In this document: piece by piece, positions 40,962 through 50,389 of the stretch
Position numbering within the stretch: the first letter of the stretch is position 1
How the letters are laid out: each line of letters opens with the position of its first letter
From: Neolewinella aurantiaca
GTDB taxonomy: Bacteria > Bacteroidota > Bacteroidia > Chitinophagales > Saprospiraceae
Direction: 5' to 3'
Assembly (NCBI RefSeq): GCF_008014675.1
Contig: NZ_VOXD01000019.1
Coordinates: forward strand, 1 to 64,000
DNA length: 64,000 nt
Notes under the pieces: model-generated
Told to the model about the DNA's origin: nothing
The model's input: only the letters and a program-made list of their open reading frames with translations
Database searches by the model: none
Made by a program: the position numbers and the translations under genes

Positions 40962-43868
40962 ATGTATACTTCCCTTGGGAAAGCCGGCCTACTGCTGGTT
41001 TTCACCCTCCTAACCCATGCCACTATGTTGGCTCAATTCACCGTCTCAGGTAATGTTTCCGATTCGGACGGCTTCTCTCTTACCGGTGTTTCTGTCTTGG
41101 TAGTCGGCACTACTTCGGGTACAGTAACCGACATTGATGGCAATTTTTCGGTTCAGCTTCCCGCCAACAGCGAGCAACTGCGCTTCAGTTACACAGGTTT
41201 TGCTCCTCAGACGGTCAACGTCAGCCCCTCCACTAGTGAGCTCAGCATCATCATGAAAGAAGACATCGCTAATCTCGAACAGATCGTAGTTACCGGCCTG
41301 GCTTCTTCCATTAAACGCTCGAACCTTGCCAATGCTGTTTCTACCGTTTCGGCGGAGGAGCTAACCGGTGTAACCAGTCAGCAGACCGTAGACGGTGCAC
41401 TATACGGCAAAATGACCGGCGTAAACATTACCCAGTCCTCCGGAGCTCCGGGCGGAGGCTATGCGATTCGCCTGCGGGGCGTTTCGTCTCTTTCCGGCAA
41501 CAACCAGCCGCTGATCATTCTCGATGGTGTCTATATCTCCAACGTGGAGATACCCAGTGGCTCCAGAAATGCGTCAGGAGCAAACGCCGGCAATGAAGAA
41601 GGAGCATCGAACCGACTGGCAGACATAAACCCTGATGACATTGAGTCAATGGAGGTCCTGAAAGGTGCTTCTGCAGCAGCAATTTATGGTACCCGCGCCA
41701 ACGCGGGGGTAATCATCATCACCACAAAACAGGGAACCTCTGGCCGCACGGATATCAGTTTCAATCAGGATTTTGGGTTTAATACCATCATCAAAAAAGT
41801 CGGCCGGCGCTCTTATACTGCAGACCAGGTAGAGGAAGCCTTTGGAGCCGATGAGCGTGCCATCTTCGAAGCAGCCGAAGCCCGGGGAGAAATCTTCGAC
41901 TATGAAGATGAAATTTACGGAGAACAAGGTTTCATCTCAGATAGCCGCCTGCGCATCAGCGGCGGCAACGAAAAGACCAGCTTCTTCCTCAGTGGAAGCT
42001 ACCGCGATGAAGATGGGATCGTTAAAGGAACCGGATACGAACGGCTCTCCACCCGCCTCAATGTTACCCATAAATTCAGCCAGCGGCTGAAAATACAATC
42101 CAACACCAGCTACATCCGCTCCAACTCCAACCGGAGTTTCTTCGGCAACGAAAACGATGGTGGTCTCAGTTATGGCTACACGCTTGCCTTCACCCGCGAC
42201 TGGTACAACCTCTTCCCCGATGAAAACGGTAATTACCCCGACAACCCTACAGCGGCTGGTAACCCCATCCAAACCCGCGACCAAACACGGAACACCGAGA
42301 ACATCGACCGGGTACTGCAGGGCGTAAACCTCCAGTACAACGTACTTCAGAAAGACAACCAGAACCTCAAGGTCGTTCTAAACGGAGGGGTAGACTTTTT
42401 TCTCAACCAAACGGAGGTGTATGTACCCGAAACTTTCCAGAGCCAGCGAGGCCTGCAGAATGGTTTCCTTGGCGTTGGTAAAAACAATGTTTTCAACGTC
42501 AATTACAGCGCCATCGCGGTACACAGCTATTACACCCCTAGCGACGTCAGCTTTACCACTCAGGCGGGAATCACCTACCTCAATTTCGAAAACGACTTCG
42601 TTTACAACCAAACGACTCAGCTCATCCCCGGCCAACAGAACCTGACCCAGGGTGGCGCTCAGTCTATCACTCAGACCCTCAGTTCTACCGAAGAGTTCGG
42701 CTTCCTGGCTCAGGAAGAGGTTAACATTCAGGACAAAATCATTGGTACGGTAGGCGTTCGCTTCGATAAGTCCAGCTTGAACGGCGACCCGAATAAGTAT
42801 TACGCCTTTCCCCGGGCATCGCTCGCCCTTAACCTCACTGAGTTTGACTTTTGGGACCAAAGCTCGTTCGTCAACCAGTTTAAGCCCCGCATCGCATACG
42901 GCCAGACAGGAAACAGTGCTACCTTCGGGCGACTGTTCACTTCCCTTACGCCAGTCGGGATTGGAGGCCAATCCGGTTTCTCCGTATCCGGAGCCCAAGG
43001 CAACAGCGAACTGGAGCCGGAAACAAGTACGGAGTTAGAGTTCGGTGTTGATGTTGGGCTGGCCCAAAACAAGGTCAACCTTTCCGCTACCTACTACATT
43101 CGGGACGTAAAGAATCTCCTGTATGATCGCTCCCTGCCAACCTCCTCCGGTTTTGGCAATGAAATCAGAAACGACCTCGACCTGCGCAATACCGGCTTTG
43201 AATTTCAACTTGGCCTTAACCCGGTCAGGACGGCCAACCTCGATTACAGCACCACCCTCAACTTCTGGTTCAACAACAGCGAAATTACCCGCCTCGGAAT
43301 TCCGGATGGTGAAAGCGGCGACGACATCCCGAGCTTCGTCCCTCCCGGCGCAGGCTTTGGCCTCGGTCTTGGTACTTTCTACATCGACGAAGGCAGCCCC
43401 ATTACCGGCCTTTGGAGCAACGGGGAAAACGGACCGGAACAGATTGGAAATACCGAACCTGACTTCCAGTTTGGCTGGGGCAACAACCTCAGCATCGGCA
43501 AAAACCTGACCGTAAGCGCACTCTTCCACTGGCGTCAGGGCAGCGACATCCTTAACCTGACGCGCCTCCTGACGGACATCGGAGGAACAACACCCCGCTC
43601 AAGCGACGACCTTGAAGGCTTCATCGAAGATGGATCCTATTTCCGCCTCAGAGAAGCATCCGTTTACTACGACATTCCGCTTCAGAGCGACTTCATCCGC
43701 GGGCTGAAAGTAGGTGTTTCAGGACGTAACATTTTCACCCTGACCGACTACAGCAGCTACGATCCGGAAGTCAGTGTAAACGGCGGATCGGGCTTATCCT
43801 CCAACCTGGAGGTAGGACCATTCCCGTCTTCCAAGCAATTTTATTTCCACCTTGGTTTCAATTTCTAA
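40962..43868 (+). CDS. SusC/RagA-family TonB-linked outer-membrane transporter
   Basis: The 968-residue protein has a signal peptide (to MLAQ at about 25), a carboxypeptidase-regulatory-like domain (about 27-105), a plug (LEQIVVTGLASSIKRSNLAN, IRLRGVSSLSGNNQPLIILD, MEVLKGASAAAIYGTRANAG, the SusC signature) and a 22-strand barrel ending FYFHLGFNF. With the next gene it forms the SusCD uptake pair that binds and imports an oligosaccharide or peptide. No glycosidase is next door, so the substrate is not predictable. Confidence 0.95.
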   Translation: MYTSLGKAGLLLVFTLLTHATMLAQFTVSGNVSDSDGFSLTGVSVLVVGTTSGTVTDIDGNFSVQLPANSEQLRFSYTGFAPQTVNVSPSTSELSIIMKEDIANLEQIVVTGLASSIKRSNLANAVSTVSAEELTGVTSQQTVDGALYGKMTGVNITQSSGAPGGGYAIRLRGVSSLSGNNQPLIILDGVYISNVEIPSGSRNASGANAGNEEGASNRLADINPDDIESMEVLKGASAAAIYGTRANAGVIIITTKQGTSGRTDISFNQDFGFNTIIKKVGRRSYTADQVEEAFGADERAIFEAAEARGEIFDYEDEIYGEQGFISDSRLRISGGNEKTSFFLSGSYRDEDGIVKGTGYERLSTRLNVTHKFSQRLKIQSNTSYIRSNSNRSFFGNENDGGLSYGYTLAFTRDWYNLFPDENGNYPDNPTAAGNPIQTRDQTRNTENIDRVLQGVNLQYNVLQKDNQNLKVVLNGGVDFFLNQTEVYVPETFQSQRGLQNGFLGVGKNNVFNVNYSAIAVHSYYTPSDVSFTTQAGITYLNFENDFVYNQTTQLIPGQQNLTQGGAQSITQTLSSTEEFGFLAQEEVNIQDKIIGTVGVRFDKSSLNGDPNKYYAFPRASLALNLTEFDFWDQSSFVNQFKPRIAYGQTGNSATFGRLFTSLTPVGIGGQSGFSVSGAQGNSELEPETSTELEFGVDVGLAQNKVNLSATYYIRDVKNLLYDRSLPTSSGFGNEIRNDLDLRNTGFEFQLGLNPVRTANLDYSTTLNFWFNNSEITRLGIPDGESGDDIPSFVPPGAGFGLGLGTFYIDEGSPITGLWSNGENGPEQIGNTEPDFQFGWGNNLSIGKNLTVSALFHWRQGSDILNLTRLLTDIGGTTPRSSDDLEGFIEDGSYFRLREASVYYDIPLQSDFIRGLKVGVSGRNIFTLTDYSSYDPEVSVNGGSGLSSNLEVGPFPSSKQFYFHLGFNF

Positions 43869-43920
43869 ACAACCATTCCTTCTCCCCACGAAAGTGGGGA
43901 AAAGTCAAAAATATCTTCAC

Positions 43921-45237
43921 ATGAAATTCACTCATGCTTTACGCGTCACTTTTCCGGCGCTCCTACTGCTTTTCTCACTTCTATCCTGTGAAATAGAAGA
44001 ACAGTTTGACCCCAACGGACCAAGTATCAACAGTGTCCTCTCCAATGCCACTCCTTCTGAACTGAACCTGCTGGTAACCGGCATCGAGGCCAGAACGCGC
44101 GATGGTTTCTCCAACTACGTAACGGCATCCGGCACCATCGCCCGGGAACTGTATATTTTCGATGCCGACCCGCGGAACACTTCCGACCTGCTGGGAAAGG
44201 ACGAGACCTTCATTGACGCCAATACTTTTTACCTCACCGCCCCCTTCAGCTCGCGGTACCGGGTCGTCAAAAACGCCAATGTCCTGCTGGAAGCAGTGAA
44301 CAACACCACGCTAATCAGTGCCGACGAAGCCGACGGCTACCGTGGCTTTGCCAATACTATGAAGGCTCTGATGCTGAGCCAGGTTCTCGACCTTCTGAAC
44401 GAAAACGGTATTCGTGTCGACGTTGCTGACCCTGAAAACCTGGGACCTTTCCTCAGCAAAGAAGCCAGCTATGACGCCATCCTTGCCCTTTATGATGAGG
44501 CTTTCACCCAGCTGCAGGGCAGCACCTTCAACTTCACCCTCTCCAGTGGCTTTACCGGTTTCGACACACCGGAAGAATTTGCGAAGGTCAACCGTGCACT
44601 TTCTGCCCGTACCGCAACCCATGCGGAGAGGTACCAGGAAGCCCTGACCAGGGTCAACGCCAGCTTTCTTGACCTGAACGGAGACCTCAGTTCCGGACCA
44701 GAGCATATCTTCGGTACCGGAAGCGGAGACATTCTCAACCCGCTCTTCAAGGCTCCCGGGCAGAGCGGAGACCAACTCATCGTTCATCCCCGGATCATCG
44801 CCAACGCAACCAGCGGAGACGCCCGCCTCGGCAAATTCCGAATGAGAGTGAGCTCCAGCTCGGTAGACGGACTGACCGGAGATTTCGAAACAGCATTGTA
44901 CGAGTCTGTCACCTCCCCGATCGATATTATCCGCAATGAAGAACTCGTCCTTATCTGGGCCGAAGCAAGCATTAATACCGGTGAGTACGACGACGGCGTA
45001 ACGGGCATCAACATAATCCGCAATGCCGCCGGCATTGGTGACTACAGCGGTGATGTATCCGAAGATGCTCTTATTGACGAGATGCTTTACCAGCGCACCT
45101 ACTCCCTCTGGGGCGAAGGACATCAGATGTTTGACCTGCGCCGCTACGGCCTGCTCAACGCCGACTACCTGCCGATTGACCGGGTCGGAGATGACGTGTT
45201 TACCCAGTTTCCTATTCCGCTCTCCGAAGGGCAATAG
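43921..45237 (+). CDS. SusD/RagB-family surface lipoprotein
   Basis: The 438-residue protein has a lipobox (LLLLFSLLSCE). It is helix-rich and TPR-like in the N-terminal half (VVKNANVLLEAVN, GFANTMKALMLSQVLDLL), and its C-terminus has YQRTYSLWGEGHQMFDLRRY and FPIPLSEGQ, typical of SusD. It captures ligand above the SusC pore. The start at 43921 (MKFTHALRVTFPALLLLFS) is 52 bp after the SusC stop. A strong bidirectional terminator follows. Confidence 0.94.
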   Translation: MKFTHALRVTFPALLLLFSLLSCEIEEQFDPNGPSINSVLSNATPSELNLLVTGIEARTRDGFSNYVTASGTIARELYIFDADPRNTSDLLGKDETFIDANTFYLTAPFSSRYRVVKNANVLLEAVNNTTLISADEADGYRGFANTMKALMLSQVLDLLNENGIRVDVADPENLGPFLSKEASYDAILALYDEAFTQLQGSTFNFTLSSGFTGFDTPEEFAKVNRALSARTATHAERYQEALTRVNASFLDLNGDLSSGPEHIFGTGSGDILNPLFKAPGQSGDQLIVHPRIIANATSGDARLGKFRMRVSSSSVDGLTGDFETALYESVTSPIDIIRNEELVLIWAEASINTGEYDDGVTGINIIRNAAGIGDYSGDVSEDALIDEMLYQRTYSLWGEGHQMFDLRRYGLLNADYLPIDRVGDDVFTQFPIPLSEGQ

Positions 45238-45268
45238 CGAAAATCACCGGCGAGAACCGCCTGACTAA

Positions 45269-45307
45269 AAAACGGGTGCGTCTCCAGAATGGAGGCGCAC
45301 CCGTTTT
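45269..45307. terminator. Strong bidirectional terminator
   Basis: An 18-bp arm pair (one G-T) with loop GAA: AAAACGGGTGCGTCTCCA with TGGAGGCGCACCCGTTTT. Poly-A and poly-T arms serve both the SusD transcript and the convergent T9SS gene. Confidence 0.88.
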
Positions 45308-45389
45308 ACGTTACCGGCAGGGAGAAAGCTCATCTGACCCTCGGAGCAGGAAAATAAGCATGGGAGCATACTCCCGAATAACTTTCTCT

Positions 45390-45406
45390 GCACCTGCGAC
45401 CGCGCC
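45390..45406 (+). repeat. Dispersed 17-bp motif, exact, intergenic
   Basis: GCACCTGCGACCGCGCC preceded by ATAACTTTCTCT. It ends 10 bp before the stop of the T9SS gene. Confidence 0.85.
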
Positions 45407-45415
45407 TGATTTCCT

Positions 45416-47668
45416 TTACTGCTTCACAAACCGTACCACTTCGGTGCCGGAAGCCCGCGCTACGCGGAGCAGGTAAACGCCCGCAGACAAACCGCTCAGA
45501 TCTGCCCGGTCGCTACCGGCGGGTAGCTCGCGGAGCACCCGGCCGTTGGCATCAAGAAGGCTGATGTGATCGCCAGCGGAGGTATTGCCCCCGAAGCGAA
45601 TTTCGGAGCCCGCAGGGTTAGGCCAGACGCTGAATTGCGCCGCCGTAATGCTGACAAGAACAGGGCCGTAAACCGCCGCAGTCCCGTCCGTATCAATTTG
45701 CTGAAGGCGGTAGATATTTTCTCCCTGCGCAGGCGCTTCGTCGGTAAATTCGTAACGGTTGCTCCGGCCATTCAAAGCAGGAACCGTACCTAGAACCGAC
45801 CAATGTGTACCGGACACGAGCCTTTCTACAACAAAGTACTGGTTGTCAATCTCGCTAGCGGTTTCCCAGTCCAGCAGCACCGTTTTACCGTCAGCCTGCC
45901 CCGTGAAAGACAAGAGTTCTACGGGGAGCGGGTCGTCGGCGTCTTCGTTGTTCATACAGGGCGAACTCGTTTCTCCCGAGGCAGAAACCGTGGAGTGCAG
46001 CTGGTAGCCACCGTCCAGGTTACCGTCGGGGCTAAGGGCAAGCGACTCCTGTACATCTGCTTCAACTCCGTAGGCATACTGCTGCAGAATCAGTCCGTTT
46101 TCATCGCGTAGAATAATGACGTCTCCGTCGTTGTTGAGGCCGATGAACGGTGCATTCACCAGCTGGCAGCCCGCTGGCATCGGGGTCATTCCCCCAACGA
46201 TTACCAGACCTTCTCCCGGGTTCAGGAAAGTACCCGCAGGGATATCGATTGTCGTTCCGGCTCCTTCCTCGACGCTGTAATCCGAAACGTCCAGTACCGT
46301 CAGGCCACGGTTGTACAATTCAATATATTCGTACTCACCAGCACCTGTGTTTGGCGAGGCGTAAAATTCGTTGATTACGAGGTCTCCGACCGGCACACAC
46401 AGATCTGCATCAACGGTAGCGTTGATGACGAACTCTTCAGTTCCGGTACAGGCTCCGCCGCTGATTGTGATCGTGTAGGTGCCTCCTTCCTGCAAACCAC
46501 TAAGCAGTATTTTTCGGGTATTGGCTGCGCCCGTGCCTCCTTCTTCGGTTGCGGGATCGTTTCCGCTAACGGTAACACCGCCGGAGGCGGTGACCGTAAC
46601 ACCTGGCTCAGAACCAAAGTAGCGGATTTCGGCACTCACAGCATCGGTACCTGCAGTAAAGTCATCGCAGAAGAGACGGATGGGATCGAGGGTCAGGTCG
46701 CAGGTAGACACACAGGTTCCGGTGGCCACGCTGCCGGTAACGGAGTAAGCACAATCTCCGGCCATATCGGTAAACGTGATTTCGTAACTCGTGCCTTCCA
46801 CCAGGTCGGGGCTGCTCAGGTCAATAGTTCCGCCGTTGGTTGTTGTGGGGTCGTCGCCATTGTTGGTGAATGCGCTGGCGGGGTTGCCATCCACCAGCAA
46901 CGCCAGCGTTCCGTCGGCGTCGGAGCCCAGGTAATCAACGGCAAGTGTGTATTCGTTGGGCGTGCCGTTCGTAAACGCAACGCACGTCTCAGTAGCGGAG
47001 GGACCGAAGGAGCTTACGCCGCAGGGCAGGCCGGGGTTATCGGCCGTAACGATGAAGTTGTCGAAGGCAACGTAATCATCGCCCGCCTGGTCGACGTAAA
47101 TAGTTACACCAACACTACCAGCGCCTCCAGGAACGATGTAAGAAACCGTTCCTGCGTAAATCTCGGTAGAAGCGCCATTGGCTCCATCAACGATCTGAAC
47201 ACGGCCCTGTGGCGTTCCGTCAACGCTGAATTCATAGAAAATATCATCGCCGCCATCAAAGTCATAAGCACGGTAGAAAAACTCAAAAACCACGTCTGAC
47301 TGACCAGTAACGTCCACAGGCCCAATGGTGAGGGACGTTTCTGCACTGCCGGGACTGAAAGAGTTTTCGCTTACCAAGAAGAGAAAATCACCGCTAACGG
47401 GAGCTCCGCTAACGTTATCCGGCCGAGTAGTTGATTGCGTATCGCCGGTATCCGTAGGTGTCCCGTCGGTATCGTCACCGTTTGCGTCATAGATGCCAAA
47501 AAACTCAGCGGACCCATTGTCGGCGAATGGTACTGAACTAGAGACTGTCATCTCCGTCCCGTTCCCGTCAAAGTCCATAACAGCAACGGTAGTTTGGGCG
47601 CGGACGCTGGTGCAAAGTAGGGTGAGAAGCAAGATAAGCGCTCCGGTAAAACGGTAAAGTCTGTTCAT
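45416..47668 (-). CDS. Secreted lamin-tail-domain protein with T9SS sorting domain
   Basis: The 750-residue protein has a signal peptide (MNRLYRFTGALILLLTLL then CTSVRAQ). Its beta-rich middle is built of Ig-like and jelly-roll segments, followed by a lamin-tail domain (about 450-560: GDLVINEFYASPNTGAGEYE, YIELYNRG). A C-terminal T9SS type A domain follows (FSVWPNPAGSEIRFGG, SLLDANGRVLRELPAG, LSAGVYLLRVARASG). LTD domains occur in extracellular nucleases and surface proteins. The ATG at 47668 starts the signal. CTSVRAQ is the same as in the gene at 14671 and is encoded by the dispersed motif. Confidence 0.85.
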   Translation of the reverse strand: MNRLYRFTGALILLLTLLCTSVRAQTTVAVMDFDGNGTEMTVSSSVPFADNGSAEFFGIYDANGDDTDGTPTDTGDTQSTTRPDNVSGAPVSGDFLFLVSENSFSPGSAETSLTIGPVDVTGQSDVVFEFFYRAYDFDGGDDIFYEFSVDGTPQGRVQIVDGANGASTEIYAGTVSYIVPGGAGSVGVTIYVDQAGDDYVAFDNFIVTADNPGLPCGVSSFGPSATETCVAFTNGTPNEYTLAVDYLGSDADGTLALLVDGNPASAFTNNGDDPTTTNGGTIDLSSPDLVEGTSYEITFTDMAGDCAYSVTGSVATGTCVSTCDLTLDPIRLFCDDFTAGTDAVSAEIRYFGSEPGVTVTASGGVTVSGNDPATEEGGTGAANTRKILLSGLQEGGTYTITISGGACTGTEEFVINATVDADLCVPVGDLVINEFYASPNTGAGEYEYIELYNRGLTVLDVSDYSVEEGAGTTIDIPAGTFLNPGEGLVIVGGMTPMPAGCQLVNAPFIGLNNDGDVIILRDENGLILQQYAYGVEADVQESLALSPDGNLDGGYQLHSTVSASGETSSPCMNNEDADDPLPVELLSFTGQADGKTVLLDWETASEIDNQYFVVERLVSGTHWSVLGTVPALNGRSNRYEFTDEAPAQGENIYRLQQIDTDGTAAVYGPVLVSITAAQFSVWPNPAGSEIRFGGNTSAGDHISLLDANGRVLRELPAGSDRADLSGLSAGVYLLRVARASGTEVVRFVKQ
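47597..47613 (-). repeat. Dispersed 17-bp motif, one mismatch
   Basis: GGCGCGGACGCTGGTGC, then AAAGTAGGGT. It encodes CTSVRAQ and has the same variant (CGCTGG) as the copy at 16057. Confidence 0.75.
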
Positions 47669-48167
47669 AACTATCGTTGTTTGACTGATTTTGAGCCTGT
47701 TAGAGAGGGACTGGTAAAACTTAGACAAAGTTAATAACCCCAATGTTAGGTCAGGGTGAAGTTTTGTTGCGGCCCGGACTTCTTGCCCAATTGCTCCTTC
47801 GGGGTACGCTCGGTCACCGTGCTTTCAGCCGAAGATTTACTCTTGCCAAGAGTATGTTGAACCACAAAACATTCACATCTGCCCCCTAAAAACACCTCTT
47901 GGCACATTGCCAGGGAAGCCAAAAAAATGGAAAATATTATTTTAACTTTCACTTTACCAACACTTTCAATTTCCCGCCCTTCCTTGTGAATCAGGTTGTC
48001 GGCCCTTCGTAATTGCCCCAATAACAACAGCTATCTGGGGCAGTTTTGCCGCAAAAGCTGGGCTCCAATATCCTGGCCACACGCAGGGTCGGGGTCTTCA
48101 CTTATTTCATCGAAGGGTCTCAGCAGGAAAGTAGTTCCCGCTCTCCGTATTATCTTCGCGCTCCAAT
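47669..48167. other. 499-bp gap between divergent T9SS and cca genes
   Basis: No convincing gene. A weak hairpin TGCCCCA (48014-48020)/TGGGGCA (48036-48042) is followed by GTTTTG on the plus strand and a -7-like TATCTTCG lies at 48151, near the cca start. Confidence 0.4.
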
Positions 48168-49571
48168 ATGATTTTCCAGATCCGCGACAACGAACGAAAA
48201 ATTTTCGAAGTCATCAGTAAGGCCGCTGCCGAACTGGGCTTCCCTACCTACGTAGTGGGCGGTTACGTACGTGACCGCTTGCTCGCCCGGCCGAGTAAAG
48301 ACCTCGACATCGTCTGTGTTGGCAGTGGTATCGAGTTGGCCAAGCGGGTAGGCAACAGCCTTCACCCCCGCAGCCGCGTAACGGTGTACAAGCGTTTCGG
48401 AACCGCGGCGTTGAAGCACCGCGATCTGGAAATTGAATTTGTCGGTGCCCGCAAAGAGTCTTACCGCTCCGACAGCCGCAAACCTACCGTAGAGTCCGGT
48501 TCGCTGGCCGACGACCAAAACCGCCGCGATTTCACGATCAACGCCCTGGCCATCAGCCTTAACGAACAGGATTACGGCACCATCATCGACCCCTTCAACG
48601 GCCTGGAAGACCTGGAAGCAAAGCGACTCATCACTCCGCTTGACCCCGCCAAGACTTTCACCGATGATCCGTTGCGGATGATGCGCGGCGTCCGCTTCGC
48701 CAGTCAGCTTGGGTTCCAGCTCGACCCCGGCACAAAAACAGCAATGCGCGAGCATTGCGACCGCCTCAAGATCATCAGCTGGGAACGTATCGCTACCGAG
48801 ATGCACAAAATCATGCTCTCGCCCCGCCCCAGCGTAGGGCTTAAACTGATGGACGATACCGGCCTGCTCGATTACGTTCTACCTGAACTCGCCGCCCTTC
48901 GCGGCGTAGAGTCGCGCAACGGCCGTAAACACAAAGACAACTTCCTCCACACCATTCAGGTCGTGGATCAACTCGCAGAGCGAAGCCCCGAAATCTGGCT
49001 CCGCTGGGCGGCTTTACTCCACGACATCGGCAAGGCAAAAACAAAGCGCTGGGAAGCTTCGGCCGGCTGGACGTTTCATGCTCACGATGCTGTTGGGGCC
49101 AATATGGTTCCCCGCATTTTCCGCCGCCTCCGGTTACCCAACGACAAACTGAAGTACGTCCAGAAACTCGTCTCCCTTCACCAGCGGCCCATCAGCCTGA
49201 CGCAGGAAGAGATTTCGGACTCCGCCATTCGTCGCATCCTTTTTGAAGCCGGCGAAGACATCGATGACCTGATGACGCTCTGCGCCAGCGACATCACGAG
49301 CAAGAACCCACATAAGGTCAAACGCTATCAGGAGAATTACGTCCTGCTCCGCAACCGTATGACCGAAATCGAGGAAAAAGACCAGCTCAAAAACTGGCAA
49401 CCTCCAATTACGGGTGAGATGATCATGGAGACCTTCAACATCCCACCCAGTCGGCAGGTAGGCCTGATCAAAGATGCCGTCCGCGAAGCCATCCTCGACG
49501 GAGAAATTCCAAACGAACTGGAAGCCGCCCGGGAGAAAATGATGGCGGTAGCGAAGGAATTGGGCGTTTAG
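48168..49571 (+). CDS. cca: CCA tRNA nucleotidyltransferase with HD domain
   Basis: The 467-residue class II nucleotidyltransferase/poly(A) polymerase-family enzyme adds or repairs the 3' CCA of tRNA. The N-terminal head has VVGGYVRDRLL and the metal-binding DLDIVC. The RRDFTINAL and RMMRGVRFASQLGF neck motifs follow. A C-terminal HD domain (LLHDIGK and HDAVGA) adds phosphohydrolase-type residues. Length fits Bacteroidota Cca. It starts about 10 bp after a -7-like TATCTTCG, so the message may be nearly leaderless. Its TAG stop begins a TAG-rich repeat array. Confidence 0.95.
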   Translation: MIFQIRDNERKIFEVISKAAAELGFPTYVVGGYVRDRLLARPSKDLDIVCVGSGIELAKRVGNSLHPRSRVTVYKRFGTAALKHRDLEIEFVGARKESYRSDSRKPTVESGSLADDQNRRDFTINALAISLNEQDYGTIIDPFNGLEDLEAKRLITPLDPAKTFTDDPLRMMRGVRFASQLGFQLDPGTKTAMREHCDRLKIISWERIATEMHKIMLSPRPSVGLKLMDDTGLLDYVLPELAALRGVESRNGRKHKDNFLHTIQVVDQLAERSPEIWLRWAALLHDIGKAKTKRWEASAGWTFHAHDAVGANMVPRIFRRLRLPNDKLKYVQKLVSLHQRPISLTQEEISDSAIRRILFEAGEDIDDLMTLCASDITSKNPHKVKRYQENYVLLRNRMTEIEEKDQLKNWQPPITGEMIMETFNIPPSRQVGLIKDAVREAILDGEIPNELEAAREKMMAVAKELGV

Positions 49572-49757
49572 TTGGTAGTGGGTAGAATGTAGTAGGTAGT
49601 GCTCCGCGCGGCTCTAGTGGGTAGTGGGTAGAATGTAGTAGGTAGTGCTCCGCGCGGCTCTAGTGGGTAGTGGGTAGAATGTAGTAGGTAGTGCTCCGCG
49701 CGGCTCTAGTGGCTCTAGTGGGTAGTGGGTAGGATGTAGTAGGTAGTGCTCCGCGCG
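49571..49757. repeat. TAG-rich 46-bp tandem array at the cca stop
   Basis: About four copies of a 46-bp unit (GTAGTGGGTAGAATGTAGTA then GGTAGTGCTCCGCGCGGCTC). The array begins at the cca stop codon. The unit holds four to five TAGs spread over more than one reading frame. Single copies occur at 37681 and, inverted, at 50355. Confidence 0.85.
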
Positions 49758-49921
49758 TTACAGGCAAAATAAGAACCTCACAGCAAGCTCCACAATTTAT
49801 TGATAATCAATAAATTAATTTCAAATAGCCGCATACAAACGCATATATTCGTTTATATACGCGTAAAAGACGACTAATAAATGTTTGCCGGCTGATGTTT
49901 GGGGCAACCAATACTATTGCC
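49758..49921. other. AT-rich gap before the four-helix-bundle gene
   Basis: AT-rich DNA with runs such as TTTATTGATAATCAATAAATT. Nothing else identified; likely promoter region of the next gene. Confidence 0.4.
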
Positions 49922-50287
49922 ATGTCCGGTTTCAGAACCCTTGCCGCTTACCAGAAGAGCTATCTGCTTGCAACTTCTATCAGAAGAATGACCGTGGATT
50001 TCCCAAAAGAGGAACGTTATAGCATGACAGATCAAATACGGCGGTCTTCCCGTTCCGTTTCTGCGAATCTGGCGGAGAGCTACGGTCGCAGAAGGTACCC
50101 AAAGCATTTCGTGGCGAAGCTGGCAGACGCCGTTTCTGAGAACTACGAAACCCAATGCTGGCTCGATTTCGCCCTGGAAGCAGAATACATAAAAGAAGAA
50201 ACCTACGATAGATACATCGCTGCGTCCGAAGAAGTAGGAAAACTCCTAAGCTTTATGGAGAACCATCCCGGAAAGTATCTGCGGTGA
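49922..50287 (+). CDS. Four-helix-bundle (23S rRNA IVP-like) protein
   Basis: The 121-residue helical protein of the S23/IVP family has RTLAAYQKSYLLATSI near the start, the conserved IRRSSRSVSANLAESYGRR turn and a terminal helix (YIAASEEVGKLLSFME). Some relatives (Avd) assist diversity-generating retroelements, but most are standalone and of unknown function. No reverse transcriptase is nearby. ATG at 49922 is preferred to 49895. The gene is flanked on both sides by TAG-rich repeats, suggesting the block may have moved together. Confidence 0.85.
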   Translation: MSGFRTLAAYQKSYLLATSIRRMTVDFPKEERYSMTDQIRRSSRSVSANLAESYGRRRYPKHFVAKLADAVSENYETQCWLDFALEAEYIKEETYDRYIAASEEVGKLLSFMENHPGKYLR

Positions 50288-50354
50288 AAACGAAGCCAAC
50301 CTGCCCTGTCTGAGCCGTGCGGTAGCAGTTCAATACCTCCAACGTGCGGCAGCA

Positions 50355-50389
50355 CTACAAACTACCCACTACATTCTACCCACTTACCT
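50355..50389. repeat. TAG-rich repeat, inverted single copy
   Basis: CTACAAACTACCCACTACAT, then TCTACCCACTTACC. It is the reverse complement of the 46-bp family unit and overlaps the stop codon (TAA) of the minus-strand TPR gene. Confidence 0.7.

Noticed and set aside
47746-48027. Minus-strand 93-residue frame upstream of cca
   Set aside because: No domain, unusual composition, and it spans a divergent promoter gap.
49922-50287. Diversity-generating retroelement accessory gene (Avd)
   Set aside because: The fold is similar, but no reverse transcriptase or template/variable repeat pair was found nearby.
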